Virus record (IMG/VR): IMGVR_UViG_3300028571_000059
Span: 1-35,173 of that record
DNA: 35,173 bases
Direction: 5' to 3' (one strand)
Source: a virus
Below the pieces are notes generated by a model, which searched no databases, was not told where the DNA came from, and was given only the letters and a program-made list of their open reading frames with translations. The position numbers and the translations under genes were made by a program. This document shows positions 16,043 to 24,221 of this stretch, one piece after another. Each line of letters starts with the position of its first letter. The stretch's first letter is position 1.

Positions 16043-17441
16043 GAGTGGATTCGCTTTGTCGTTGTTGGGCGATGGCCTCAAAGGTCTCGCCTGTGGCGGC
16101 CAATGTCACCGGCACGCCGGGGAAGTTCTGTTGGAAACGGATCAGCGCCACATCCACGTACTCAGGCGCGATCTCTACGGCACGGCCAACGCGACCAGTG
16201 CGCTGGGCGGCCATCAACGTGGTACCGCTACCGCCAAAGGGCTCAAACACGATCTCGCCTTCATCGGTGTAGGCCTCGATTACCTCCACCGGCAGCGTCA
16301 CCGGGAACACAGCTGGGTGGTCGATGTCCTTGCCGATCTTTCCCTTGTGGCGCATGACCCGGATGACCGAGTCAGGGATGCGGTGGTCCTGCGTCGGCTG
16401 ACCCGCAGCGGTCCAGCCATTGACCTGGCCATCCTTGCCACGCATGGCGGTTGAGGATCCGTCGGCGCGCAGGTGGGTCTCCTGACCAGCGAACTTGCAG
16501 GGCACCGTCTTGTTGGGTTTGCGGGTCTGCCGGTTGAAGTGGAAGATGAATTCGAAGCTCGGTGCGAGACGTCCTTGCCAGTCGCCGGGCATCCCTGGCC
16601 CCTGGTCCCAGACGTACCAGGCAAAGCGCCGCCAGCCTTGTGTCCGCATCCAATCAAGCCACTGGTCCCAATACGGGATGAACTCGTTGTCGCGGTGGAT
16701 CAGACCCAGATTGACCAGCACCTGGCCATCGGCGGCCATGGGCACTTGCGCAAACACGCCGCGCATCAGGCCATCCCAATCAGCGATACCGCCGGAGGTG
16801 TAGTCGCGCTGGTTGCCGTAGGGCGGGGAGGTGAAACACAGGCTGGCCTGCTCGTTCTGCATCAAAGTGGCGATCACCGTCGGATCGCTGGTGTCGCCGC
16901 AGATCAGGCGGTGCGGGCCCAGTTGCCAGACGTCCCCTGGGCGGGAGATCGGCTGCTTGGGAGGCTCTGGGACATCATCATCCTCATCGCTGGCCGGTTC
17001 TTCATCGGTATCCGAACCCTCCGTCTCTGCAATGTCGGCCAGCATCTGGGCCAGTTCGTCATCGTCAAAGCCGGTGAGCAGCAGGTCATAACCCGATTCG
17101 GACAGTTCCGCCATTTCGAGCGCCAGCAACTCCTCGTCCCAGCCAGCATCCAGCGCCAGGCGGTTGTCGGCGATCACGTAGGCGCGCTTTTGCGCAGGGG
17201 TCAGGTGGCCCAGTTCGATGACAGGGACCTCGGCCAGATCCAACTTGCGCGCCGCCGCCAGGCGCCCGTGTCCGGCGATGATGCCGCTCTCCCCATCAAC
17301 CAGGATGGGTTGCGTCCAGCCAAACTCCACGATGCTGGCCGCGATCTTGGCAATCTGAGCCGGCGAGTGTGTGCGCGGATTTCTTGCGTAGGGCAGCAGC
17401 GCATCGATCGCGCGATATTCGATCTGCAGGTTTGGCGTCAT
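16035..17441 (-). CDS. ParB-domain DNA methyltransferase, SPPY type
   Basis: A 468-aa protein from ATG 17441 (MTPNLQIEYRAIDALLPYAR); the frame extends to an ATG at 17603 but that part looks non-coding and contains a terminator-like hairpin. The ParB-like domain includes IIAGHGRLAAARKL at 54-67. After an acidic linker (about 140-160) comes TSPPYGNQRDY with SPPY at 205-208, then PFGGSGTT at 401-408. SPPY is most often seen in cytosine-N4 enzymes. It is a paralogue of the next gene with the same domain order but a different target region. Confidence 0.9.
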   Translation of the reverse strand: MTPNLQIEYRAIDALLPYARNPRTHSPAQIAKIAASIVEFGWTQPILVDGESGIIAGHGRLAAARKLDLAEVPVIELGHLTPAQKRAYVIADNRLALDAGWDEELLALEMAELSESGYDLLLTGFDDDELAQMLADIAETEGSDTDEEPASDEDDDVPEPPKQPISRPGDVWQLGPHRLICGDTSDPTVIATLMQNEQASLCFTSPPYGNQRDYTSGGIADWDGLMRGVFAQVPMAADGQVLVNLGLIHRDNEFIPYWDQWLDWMRTQGWRRFAWYVWDQGPGMPGDWQGRLAPSFEFIFHFNRQTRKPNKTVPCKFAGQETHLRADGSSTAMRGKDGQVNGWTAAGQPTQDHRIPDSVIRVMRHKGKIGKDIDHPAVFPVTLPVEVIEAYTDEGEIVFEPFGGSGTTLMAAQRTGRVGRAVEIAPEYVDVALIRFQQNFPGVPVTLAATGETFEAIAQQRQSESTHV

Positions 17442-17448
17442 GGAATTG

Positions 17449-17480
17449 AAAAACCCGCCGAGCGTTGCCGCCGGGCGGGT
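17449..17480 (-). terminator. Rho-independent terminator or attenuator ahead of the methyltransferases
   Basis: Read leftward, ACCCGCC (17480-17474) pairs with GGCGGGT (17459-17453) and is followed at once by TTTTT (17453-17449). It lies eight bases before the methyltransferase ATG. It would end transcripts coming from the early operon, or act as an attenuator at the early/middle boundary. Confidence 0.7.
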
Positions 17481-17497
17481 GAGAAACTTGAAGGGGT

Positions 17498-17552
17498 GGT
17501 AACTGTCGGGGGCGGTGGTAACCACAGGCCGGTAACCTGGCCGGGTGGTAAC
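17498..17552. repeat. Four direct GGTAAC repeats
   Basis: GGTAAC occurs at 17498, 17517, 17531 and 17547, three times within GGTGGTAAC and three times followed by C. The start-to-start spacings are 19, 14 and 16 bases. They lie just upstream (in the leftward sense) of the terminator and methyltransferase gene and could bind a regulator. Confidence 0.45.
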
Positions 17553-17809
17553 CTGTTTTTCAGGGCAGTCGCTATCGAAATCTCGCGCTGTTGCCCCCCG
17601 CATTACTATTTGGCCAGGAAGGACCCGTTGATTTCCTCAGGTGCGAGGTGTTTTTGATCCCCTCATGCATCGCTGCACTTCTGTCCTGACCATAGCTGAA
17701 ACTGTACGCTCAAATGGGCCTTCATGCTGCATTCGGATCTAGGCGCATTCTTCGCTCTAAGCCGCATTGACAGCAGGCATTACCCGCACACACGCCAAAA
17801 CACGTTAAA

Positions 17810-18211
17810 TCACGCAGCGCCGTTTCCCCGATTGAGTTGATGGGCCACCAGCTCCATGACCCGGTGCCAGCGCCGTGAGGCCGTATTCCGGTCGCAGGCA
17901 AAGCGCCGTCCGATCTGCTGCCACTCGTAGCGGTTGGCGCGCATCCAGACCAGGTGCCGCTGCTCCACCTCCAGCCACTGCACCCAGCGCATGGTCTCGA
18001 GCATTCTCTCCACGGCTTGTGGGCTGGGCGGTATGGGCCGGTACAGGCGCTCGGGATCGGGGTAGCGTTCGGGCACCTGCATGGCAAGCGTCATCCAGGG
18101 GTTGAAGTAGCCGCCTGGTCTGACCCGGGGCAACTTGTGTGCGGTCTCGGCAGCCTCGGCAAACCGGGCGGCCACCTCGTCCACAGTCCATTCGGTTCGG
18201 GTCTCAGCCAT
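17810..18211 (-). CDS. DUF6362-like protein with C-terminal HTH
   Basis: A 133-aa protein from ATG 18211 (MAETRTEWTVDEVAARFAEA). The segment LPRVRPGGYFNPWMTLAMQV and the C-terminal helix-turn-helix (NRYEWQQIGRRFACDRNTAS, then RRWHRVMELVAHQLN) fit DUF6362, a family of phage proteins resembling the DNA-binding part of sigma factors or small terminases. It is the last gene of the early operon and overlaps its neighbour by eight bases. A role as a late regulator is possible and unproved. The 200 bases downstream to 17604 hold no supported gene. Confidence 0.75.
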   Translation of the reverse strand: MAETRTEWTVDEVAARFAEAAETAHKLPRVRPGGYFNPWMTLAMQVPERYPDPERLYRPIPPSPQAVERMLETMRWVQWLEVEQRHLVWMRANRYEWQQIGRRFACDRNTASRRWHRVMELVAHQLNRGNGAA

Positions 18212-18413
18212 GGCGCTTGCCTCCATCCCCGTAAAGACGTTCGCCCAGCCTGCGCACGAACTGTTTCTCCACCCAGTCGAGCCGTTCGTCGTGCTCGGAG
18301 ACCACCAGGATGTGATCGGTGCGCCAGCCCTCGCGTTTGACGGCATCCAGGTCGGGCGTGGTGGGCTGGAGATTGCCCAAGGGGCAGCGGTAACGGTATT
18401 GGGGCACTTTCAT
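18204..18413 (-). CDS. Small hypothetical phage protein
   Basis: A 69-aa protein from ATG 18413 (MKVPQYRYRCPLGNLQPTTP), one base after the nuclease stop. It carries DAVKREGWRTDHILVVSEHD then LDWVEKQFVRRLGERLYGD. The codon use, tight spacing and overlap with the DUF6362 gene support it being real. I recall similar proteins in Burkholderiales prophages without a function. Confidence 0.7.
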   Translation of the reverse strand: MKVPQYRYRCPLGNLQPTTPDLDAVKREGWRTDHILVVSEHDERLDWVEKQFVRRLGERLYGDGGKRHG

Positions 18414-18414
18414 G

Positions 18415-18888
18415 TCACACCCCCTCCGTGGCCATTTCACGGGCCAGGTACAACAAGGCGATGGCGTCAGCCTCGTTGTCGTCAGCCGGAGCATGGCCAC
18501 GGGCACGGACGGCAGCCACCATCTCGTCTTTGCTGGCGTTGCCCTTGCCGGTCGCGTGCTTTTTGATCGTGCCCACTGGCACGCCCTGATACGGGATCTG
18601 GTGGTGCTCGCACCAAGCGGTGAGCTGGCCCATGAAGCCGCCGTAGGCGTGGGCTGCGTCAACACCAACGTGGCGACGGACTTCTTCGAAGACCACCTGG
18701 TCAATGCCGTCGTTGCACTGCTTGATGTCGGTAAGCCAGCGCTTGAAGCGCAGGAAGCGCATGCCGCCGCCTTCGAAGCGTTGGGGTTTGAATGATTGGC
18801 TACCACTGCTGATGCTGCCGTCACGGCTGGTCAGTGCCCAGCCTGTTTGGGTGCCCAGGTCGAGGGCAAGGATGGTCGTTGTGTTCAT
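18415..18888 (-). CDS. RuvC-like / RNase H-fold endonuclease (Holliday-junction resolvase type)
   Basis: A 157-aa protein from ATG 18888. It has the RuvC order of acidic residues: ILALDLGTQTGWAL (Asp10), QVVFEEVRRHVG (Glu near 68-69) and the C-terminal DDNEADAIALLYLAR (Asp residues near 140-146), plus KDEMVAAVRARG before it. Such phage enzymes resolve branched DNA before packaging. The frame stays open upstream to an ATG at 19020, adding 44 residues (MKTIASDASDMAERNFS and on) that do not resemble RuvC. The shorter form starts at the canonical first strand and is preferred. Confidence 0.85.
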   Translation of the reverse strand: MNTTTILALDLGTQTGWALTSRDGSISSGSQSFKPQRFEGGGMRFLRFKRWLTDIKQCNDGIDQVVFEEVRRHVGVDAAHAYGGFMGQLTAWCEHHQIPYQGVPVGTIKKHATGKGNASKDEMVAAVRARGHAPADDNEADAIALLYLAREMATEGV

Positions 18889-19026
18889 GTTGTCAGTCCT
18901 GTCGTGCTCGGCCTGACACATCGGACGCAGCAACACATAACTATCTTCGTGACGCGCGAGCACACGCGTAGAGAAGTTACGTTCAGCCATGTCAGATGCG
19001 TCGGACGCGATGGTTTTCATGGGGGG

Positions 19027-21309
19027 TCAGTCGTCCGAATAGGGGGTGTATGCGGGTGTGTGCGGCTGTTTGAGGCCAATGCCCTGAAACCCGCGCACGC
19101 CCATGCTGTTGCGCCATTTCTCCAGCCCACGCGTGATGAGCAAATCGGAGAACCGGCGCTGGGTGCCAATGAATTCACCCGCCGCTTCGGCCCACTGCTT
19201 CCAGTCGGTGAACAGCTCGGCGGTCAGCGACTTGGCGTTGGCGGTGCGCACGCAGCGTTCGTCAAGCCATCGACCGAGTGCGTCTTCGGAATCGAAGTAC
19301 TCCGCCGTCGCCGCCTGTACGCAGGCGGGTGGCTGCAGACCAGATCGCTGCCATGCCAGGCACCCGGCCACCGCCCAGGCGAGGATGCCGTCGCGTTCGG
19401 CCAGCAGCTTTTCTGTCAAGCGCGGATCACGTCTTTCCGGCGGGATCGTCACCGTGAAGGGAATCATGTGCAGCCGTCGCCGCATCGCCTCATCGATGTT
19501 GCGAATGGCCGGCTTGTGGTTGCCCACGATCACCGGTTTGAATTGCGGCGTGTACTCGAAGAAGTCCTTGTGCATGAAACGCGCAGAGATTTTGTCGCCA
19601 CCCGTGATGGCTTTGACCTTGGACTCGTTCAAGCGCCGGCCCTGTTCGGTCTCAATGGCCGTCACAAAGCGCGCCCCGCGCAGGCCGGCCAGATCGGTCG
19701 GATGCCTGTCGCCACGCGTTTCAACAAAGGTGTCCATTGACGCGGTGGCGGCATAGTCACCCAGGATGGTGCTGATCACGTTGGCAAAGACGCTTTTGCC
19801 GTTGGCACCCGTGCCGTACAGAAAGAACAGCGCGTGGGCGCTCGTCGCACCGGTCAGGCAGTACCCCACCATCCTTTGGAGGTAGGCCTGCAGTTCGTCG
19901 TCGCCACCGGTGATGTTGGCCAGAAACGCCGTCCACTGCGGGCACAGTCCCTGAGGCCTGGCCGTGGTGATCTTGGTCATCCGGTCGGCTCGTTCGTTGG
20001 CACGTGTGCGGCCCGTTTTGAGGTCGACCACACCGCCTGGGGTGTTGAGCAGCCAGGGATCGGCATCCCACTCGTCGGTCGTGGCCGCATGCCTGCGGTC
20101 GGATCGCGCCAAGCGCTCCACGCCACTGACTGTCCCGGAGCTCGCCAGCTTGGCAGCGACCTTGGGGTTGTCCGCGTGCACGGCCGCGTGGCGACACACG
20201 CTGCGGATCAGGTCGGTGGCGGCCAAGGTGTCTTCGTTACGCCAGCGGTGGCCGTCCCACACCAACCACCGCCCCCAGGTCGCCACGTATCGCCAGTCGC
20301 GGTGATACCGGCGGGTGAAGGCCAGCGCCAGCGCATCCTCTGTGCCCCACACCGATTCATCGCTGCTGACGGCCGGCTCGGCGTCATCTGTGATGTCGTG
20401 CATCTGCAGACGCGGCCCGTGGCTGAGAAAGGTCGCGATATCGAACCCCTCCGCAATGGCATCAGCCGCGTCCCAGCCTTCAGCAGCATCCTCGGGGGGA
20501 TACAGCACGTGGCAAGATTTCGCACAGGCTGACAAGATGGCCTGCGCAGCTTGCGCTGCGTATTCCCAGCCCGGCTTGTCGCGGTCCGGCCAAATCAGCA
20601 CAGCCTTGCCAGACAGCGGCGACCAGTCGGTTTTGTCGAGCGGGGCATTGGCGCCATGCATGGCCGTCGTAGCAGTGACGCCAGCGCAGATCAGCGCCTG
20701 TGCACATTTCTCGCCCTCAACGAGGATGACTTGGGCCGCGTCCTTCAACCCTGGCTGGTTGTACAGCGGCCTGGGGTCCGGTGGTGCCATCTTCCGGCGC
20801 CGGACATCCCAGGGCCGAAACTCCTTCTTGCCCCCAGGCGGGTCATAGCGGTAGACGATGGCGATCAGTTGGCCCGCTGCATCGAGGTAGTCCCATTTGG
20901 CGGTGGCCGGACCCAGCTCGTCGACCGGAGCCTCTTTCTTCTTGGCCTTGCGGGACGGGGTTGCAGACGACTGACCGAGCAGATCAGCCGCGTGTTGCAT
21001 CACCCGCGGGAAATCCGTATGCGCATTGGCGCCGAGATGAGCAGCAATCAGGTCGAAGATGTCGCCACCGTCACCGGTTGCGCGGTCGGTCCACAGCCCG
21101 GCCTTCTCGCCATCGAGCACCACTTCGAGACTGTCTCCGGGGCTGCCCAGTACATCGCCGATGAGGAATTTGCCCCTGCGCTTTTTGCCAGCGGGAAACA
21201 GCGTGGCCAGGAGGGAGTCCAAACGGGCGACCAGATCGGCACGAATTGACTCACGTGTGGCGTCAGGATCGGATGGCAACGCAGCTGGGGCGTAATTGAA
21301 GTCAAGCAT
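19027..21309 (-). CDS. Primase-helicase, phage/plasmid P4 type
   Basis: A 760-aa replication protein from ATG 21309, with GGAGG eight bases upstream. The N-terminal part (DGEKAGLWTDRATGDGGDIF at 66-85) is like phage primase leaders. A TOPRIM domain follows: ILVEGEKCAQAL at 195-206 and LIWPDRDKPGWEYA at 238-251. The C-terminal superfamily-3 helicase has Walker A GTGANGKSVFAN at 499-510, then GLRGARFVTAIETEQG, KAITGGDKISARFMHKD and VIVGNHKPAIRNIDEAMRRR. It would unwind and prime phage DNA. The upstream HTH gene overlaps its start by eight bases. Confidence 0.95.
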   Translation of the reverse strand: MLDFNYAPAALPSDPDATRESIRADLVARLDSLLATLFPAGKKRRGKFLIGDVLGSPGDSLEVVLDGEKAGLWTDRATGDGGDIFDLIAAHLGANAHTDFPRVMQHAADLLGQSSATPSRKAKKKEAPVDELGPATAKWDYLDAAGQLIAIVYRYDPPGGKKEFRPWDVRRRKMAPPDPRPLYNQPGLKDAAQVILVEGEKCAQALICAGVTATTAMHGANAPLDKTDWSPLSGKAVLIWPDRDKPGWEYAAQAAQAILSACAKSCHVLYPPEDAAEGWDAADAIAEGFDIATFLSHGPRLQMHDITDDAEPAVSSDESVWGTEDALALAFTRRYHRDWRYVATWGRWLVWDGHRWRNEDTLAATDLIRSVCRHAAVHADNPKVAAKLASSGTVSGVERLARSDRRHAATTDEWDADPWLLNTPGGVVDLKTGRTRANERADRMTKITTARPQGLCPQWTAFLANITGGDDELQAYLQRMVGYCLTGATSAHALFFLYGTGANGKSVFANVISTILGDYAATASMDTFVETRGDRHPTDLAGLRGARFVTAIETEQGRRLNESKVKAITGGDKISARFMHKDFFEYTPQFKPVIVGNHKPAIRNIDEAMRRRLHMIPFTVTIPPERRDPRLTEKLLAERDGILAWAVAGCLAWQRSGLQPPACVQAATAEYFDSEDALGRWLDERCVRTANAKSLTAELFTDWKQWAEAAGEFIGTQRRFSDLLITRGLEKWRNSMGVRGFQGIGLKQPHTPAYTPYSDD

Positions 21310-21517
21310 GCGTTGTGCCTCCTTGCCGCTCCAGCCAATTGATCAGCTCCTCGAGCTTGAATCGCACCAGCTTGCCCACCCGGTAATGCGGCACCAGCAG
21401 GCGCTCGCGCTCTTTCGGGTGGGTCAGCAGGTAGATCGGAATATTCAGACGGTGCGCCGCCTCTCTGGAATCGATAAGACGTTCACCCAGGACGTCGTTC
21501 ATGGATGGGGTATTCAT
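21302..21517 (-). CDS. Small HTH DNA-binding protein (excisionase/AlpA-like)
   Basis: A 71-aa protein from ATG 21517 (MNTPSMNDVLGERLIDSREA), with GGAGG eight bases upstream. The winged-helix motif is IDSREAAHRLNIPIYLLTHP followed by PHYRVGKLVRFKLEELINWL, the usual pattern of MerR-like excisionase folds. It could be the excision or replication-control factor; its position directly before the primase favours a replication or regulatory role. It overlaps the genes on both sides. Confidence 0.8.
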   Translation of the reverse strand: MNTPSMNDVLGERLIDSREAAHRLNIPIYLLTHPKERERLLVPHYRVGKLVRFKLEELINWLERQGGTTHA

Positions 21518-22251
21518 GTAGGGTTCCTCCAGCAGCGGTCCTGCCAGGCGCACATGCGGCATTCGAAGTGAGTCGGGTCGTTGAAGCTGCGAGGCAACAA
21601 CTCACCCGCCACGGTGGCGGTGATGACCTTGACGGCCCGGTCCGACATGCGCTGCGCCAGCACGGGATCAAAGGGCACGAGCTCGGTGTAGATCTCCATG
21701 GTGTCGGCGTTGATCGCCGTGAAGATGGCCGGGTGCTCGTGCAGTTCGAGATAGGCTTGATAGATAGCGACTTGCGCCGCGTAGACTGGCTTGGAAACGG
21801 CCAGCTTGTGTTTGTCGAGGTCTCGCCAGGACTTGTTGCCCAGGCACTTGCACTCCCACAGGGCGGGGTAGGCAAAACCCTCGGGGCCGCCGACGATCAC
21901 GCCATCGACGTGACCCTTGAGGCGCCCATCGGCAGCCGAAAAGCCAAACTGGTTTCCGTCTGCCTTGCGGGTGCGCAGGTCAAACCCGGCCTCACGCAGC
22001 CAGATGACCATGCAGTCCTCCATCACATGGCCACGCTCGAAGATGCGCAGCATGCGCCCCTCCAGGCGACGGCCACTGTCGATGGAGGCCTTGGCGAACT
22101 CGTATTGCAGCGCCCGCTCGCAGGCCACGCCCAGGCGCGACGCACCGAGGTAATCACGCGCAGGCTGAGCCGCCCGGCTGCGCTGCATGCCGGCGTCGAT
22201 CAGTTCGGTGAACTGGCCTGAGACGCTGGCCGAAGAGTTGAAGTCCATCAT
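21514..22251 (-). CDS. Cas4/RecB-like PD-(D/E)XK nuclease
   Basis: A 245-aa protein from ATG 22251, overlapping the DUF6511 stop. The nuclease core shows GHVDGVIVGG (Asp116) and ALWECKCL (Glu133, Lys135), the D...ExK signature. One cysteine near the N-terminus (VACERALQY, Cys44) and three at the C-terminus (ECRMCAWQDRC, Cys231, Cys234, Cys240) match the Fe-S cluster pattern of Cas4 and AddB-type nucleases. Next to a Sak4-like recombinase it is probably the resecting exonuclease of phage recombination. No CRISPR array or Cas1/Cas2 is present, so CRISPR adaptation is not suggested. Confidence 0.87.
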   Translation of the reverse strand: MMDFNSSASVSGQFTELIDAGMQRSRAAQPARDYLGASRLGVACERALQYEFAKASIDSGRRLEGRMLRIFERGHVMEDCMVIWLREAGFDLRTRKADGNQFGFSAADGRLKGHVDGVIVGGPEGFAYPALWECKCLGNKSWRDLDKHKLAVSKPVYAAQVAIYQAYLELHEHPAIFTAINADTMEIYTELVPFDPVLAQRMSDRAVKVITATVAGELLPRSFNDPTHFECRMCAWQDRCWRNPT

Positions 22252-22727
22252 GGCTTCGCCCCCTGCGGTTCTTCCCATGGCAAGTCGTCCTCCAGGTCGG
22301 CGAACGGATGGGCCAGCGGATCCGGGGCGGGTGGCATGCCGCGCACCGGTGGGTACTTGCTGGCCTCGTGGTGCGCTGCCATGGCATCCGTGTAGCCAGT
22401 GACGATGGCGTCGATCACCTGCAGCGCTTCGGCTTCGGAGTAGTTACCCAGCGGCTTGGCAAAGCCAATCTCGCCGGCGGCCTCACCGAAGGCCTTGAGG
22501 CACTGGCGCATGGCGGCGCGTTCGATCTCAGATGCGTCGATCATCTCGACCTCCTTGCCGAACTTCTGGGCATCCGCCCAGCGGCCGTACATGCGATGGA
22601 ACGCGTCCTGGCAGCGACGGGAACAAAACACCCAATCGATGGGGTAGCGCCGGGGGTTGCCGATGCCATGCCGGTTGTCGGTATGGCCGTACCCCCGGGC
22701 CTGTCGGGAACAGACCCAGCATTTCAT
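22248..22727 (-). CDS. DUF6511-like zinc-binding phage protein
   Basis: A 159-aa protein from ATG 22727. The N-terminus is a treble-clef-like zinc site: CWVCSRQARG (Cys3, Cys6) then WVFCSRRCQDAFHRMYGRW (Cys35, Cys39). A helical middle (DASEIERAAMRQCLKAFGEA; LQVIDAIVTGYTDAMAAHHE) ends in a Pro/Asp-rich tail. I recognise this as DUF6511, common in phage replication clusters. Role unknown. It overlaps the nuclease gene by four bases, so the two are likely co-translated. Confidence 0.8.
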   Translation of the reverse strand: MKCWVCSRQARGYGHTDNRHGIGNPRRYPIDWVFCSRRCQDAFHRMYGRWADAQKFGKEVEMIDASEIERAAMRQCLKAFGEAAGEIGFAKPLGNYSEAEALQVIDAIVTGYTDAMAAHHEASKYPPVRGMPPAPDPLAHPFADLEDDLPWEEPQGAKP

Positions 22728-22736
22728 TGCCCTCCC

Positions 22737-23378
22737 TCACTGCGCCCAGGCCGGCTTGCCGGACACTGCGGGGCGCCCTGCCGCTGCGGGCGGGACTGCG
22801 GTTGGAACCGTGGCTGGATGTGCGGTTGGGACTGCGGTCGGGGTCCCCGCCGTGCGGTTGGGGATGAACCCTGCGCCAGCCATCAAGGCCGCGTACTCGG
22901 GCTCACCCGGTTCGACGGCCATCTTGACGACGTTCTTCGATTCGCCGCGCCCGTCTTTTTCAATGTCGATGCGGGCGATGAACTCCAGGCCATCGAGTTC
23001 ATGGAAGCCCTGGATACGGCGGGCGGCAGCGGCCTGTGGGGTGTTGTCGTCGGGGCGAACGTTGCGGGCCGAGTTCAGGGCGGCGCGCACAAAGGTGCGG
23101 CCCATGTTGCCCCAAGTCGGGCCCTTGGGGCTTTGCAGGCCGATGTTGGACCACAGCTTGCGTTTGGCGAATTCACCTTCGAGCACAACGAACTCGCAGG
23201 CCAAGAAGATGCTGCCGGTCTCAAAGCTCTGGGTGGCATAGCCACCGACCCAGCCTTGGCTCGGGTCGTCATAACCACCGGGCTTGACGGTCATGCGGAC
23301 CTTGGCCACGGTGCCTTTGGGGATAAGGTCGAAGGATTGCTGCTGTTCAGCGTCGTTGAAATCGTTCCAGACGGACAT
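22737..23378 (-). CDS. Possible phage single-strand DNA-binding protein
   Basis: A 213-aa protein from ATG 23378 (MSVWNDFNDAEQQQSFDLIP), with AAGGAG upstream. Beta-rich segments (TVAKVRMTVKPGGYDD; GSIFLACEFVVLEGEFAKRK; DGLEFIARIDIEKDGRGESK) suggest an OB-like domain over residues 15-155. A low-complexity Pro/Ala/Thr tail (about 175-213, TPTAVPTAHPATVPTAVPPA) resembles the flexible tails of SSB proteins, although the end lacks the acidic tip. Its place between a Sak4-like ATPase and a nuclease supports an SSB role. The family is not firmly recognised. Confidence 0.6.
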   Translation of the reverse strand: MSVWNDFNDAEQQQSFDLIPKGTVAKVRMTVKPGGYDDPSQGWVGGYATQSFETGSIFLACEFVVLEGEFAKRKLWSNIGLQSPKGPTWGNMGRTFVRAALNSARNVRPDDNTPQAAAARRIQGFHELDGLEFIARIDIEKDGRGESKNVVKMAVEPGEPEYAALMAGAGFIPNRTAGTPTAVPTAHPATVPTAVPPAAAGRPAVSGKPAWAQ

Positions 23379-23381
23379 GAA

Positions 23382-24221
23382 TTACTCCTTGGTTGTTTGG
23401 GAAGTGAAAACCGGATGGGATGGACGGGTGGCGGCGGCACACTTCTCGATGAGCGCGCACAGGTTCGGCGGCTCCTGCAGATCGAGCTGGCCGGAGCGGT
23501 CCTTGGCTGGGTAGCTGTAGGGGTTGAGCGTGTGGGTTATGAAGGCGCGGTAGCTGCTACCGTCCTCAGCCTTGATCTCGGCCAGGGTCACCACCTCGTC
23601 GACGATGCCGGGCAGCTCAGCGGCGGTCTTGGCACCCTCGATCTGCGGCACGAACACCTTGCGGTTGAAGTCGTCGAGCTTCTCGTCCAGGATGGAGACG
23701 AACACCACGTGCTTGCCACGGGCGTGCTGCAGGTGGGTCAGTGCAGTGAGCATTTCCTGGCCCAGGAGACCGTAGGCCCCGCGGTTGTCGGGCTTACCCG
23801 TGCGCTCGGACAGCGCCTGCGGCTGGACCTTGGCCCAGATCAGCGCCAGGCGCGCCAGCACCGTGATGCTGTCGACAAAGTAGGTTTCGTACTTGGCCAG
23901 TTGGGCCGGGTCACCGTAGCGCTCGCACACATGGTCGAAATGAGCCTTGGAATACGGCGCGTCTGTCGGCAGGGCTGGGTTAGGGCCGGCCAGGAAAACC
24001 ACCAGGTCGCGGAACTCGGGCCAGGTGGTGGGACGCACGCAGTCACCATGCCAGTCCTTGACCGCGAGATCGCCGGCCTCCAGATCGACGAACAGCGTAC
24101 GATCCTCAGGCAGGGTCTTGAGCTGGGTGGTTTTGCCGATGCCGGACTTGCCCAGCAGCACCAGCTTGACCCCTTGCTTTTCTGCCAAGCGCTGGGATGC
24201 GGAGATGATTGGGAGAGCCAT
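23382..24221 (-). CDS. Sak4-like RecA-fold ATPase (phage single-strand annealing/recombination)
   Basis: A 279-aa protein from ATG 24221. Walker A is LLGKSGIGKTTQLKTL near residues 22-37, followed by TLFVDLEAGDLAVKDW and a Walker-B-like strand TYFVDSITVLARLAL. Further RecA-core segments are HVVFVSILDEKLDD and SYRAFITHTLNPYSYPAKDR. This is the AAA_24 / Sak4 pattern, short RecA-like proteins that promote phage recombination with SSB. It sits directly before the SSB-like and nuclease genes. The start overlaps the antirepressor stop (TGATG). Confidence 0.85.
   Translation of the reverse strand: MALPIISASQRLAEKQGVKLVLLGKSGIGKTTQLKTLPEDRTLFVDLEAGDLAVKDWHGDCVRPTTWPEFRDLVVFLAGPNPALPTDAPYSKAHFDHVCERYGDPAQLAKYETYFVDSITVLARLALIWAKVQPQALSERTGKPDNRGAYGLLGQEMLTALTHLQHARGKHVVFVSILDEKLDDFNRKVFVPQIEGAKTAAELPGIVDEVVTLAEIKAEDGSSYRAFITHTLNPYSYPAKDRSGQLDLQEPPNLCALIEKCAAATRPSHPVFTSQTTKE

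Noticed and set aside
17442-17603. 54-codon N-terminal extension of the SPPY methyltransferase
   Set aside because: It contains a terminator hairpin and the GGTAAC repeats, and lacks a ribosome site at 17603.
17722-18087. Leftward 121-codon frame overlapping DUF6362
   Set aside because: It is an out-of-frame shadow with Cys/Arg/Ser-rich composition. The DUF6362 frame accounts for the region.
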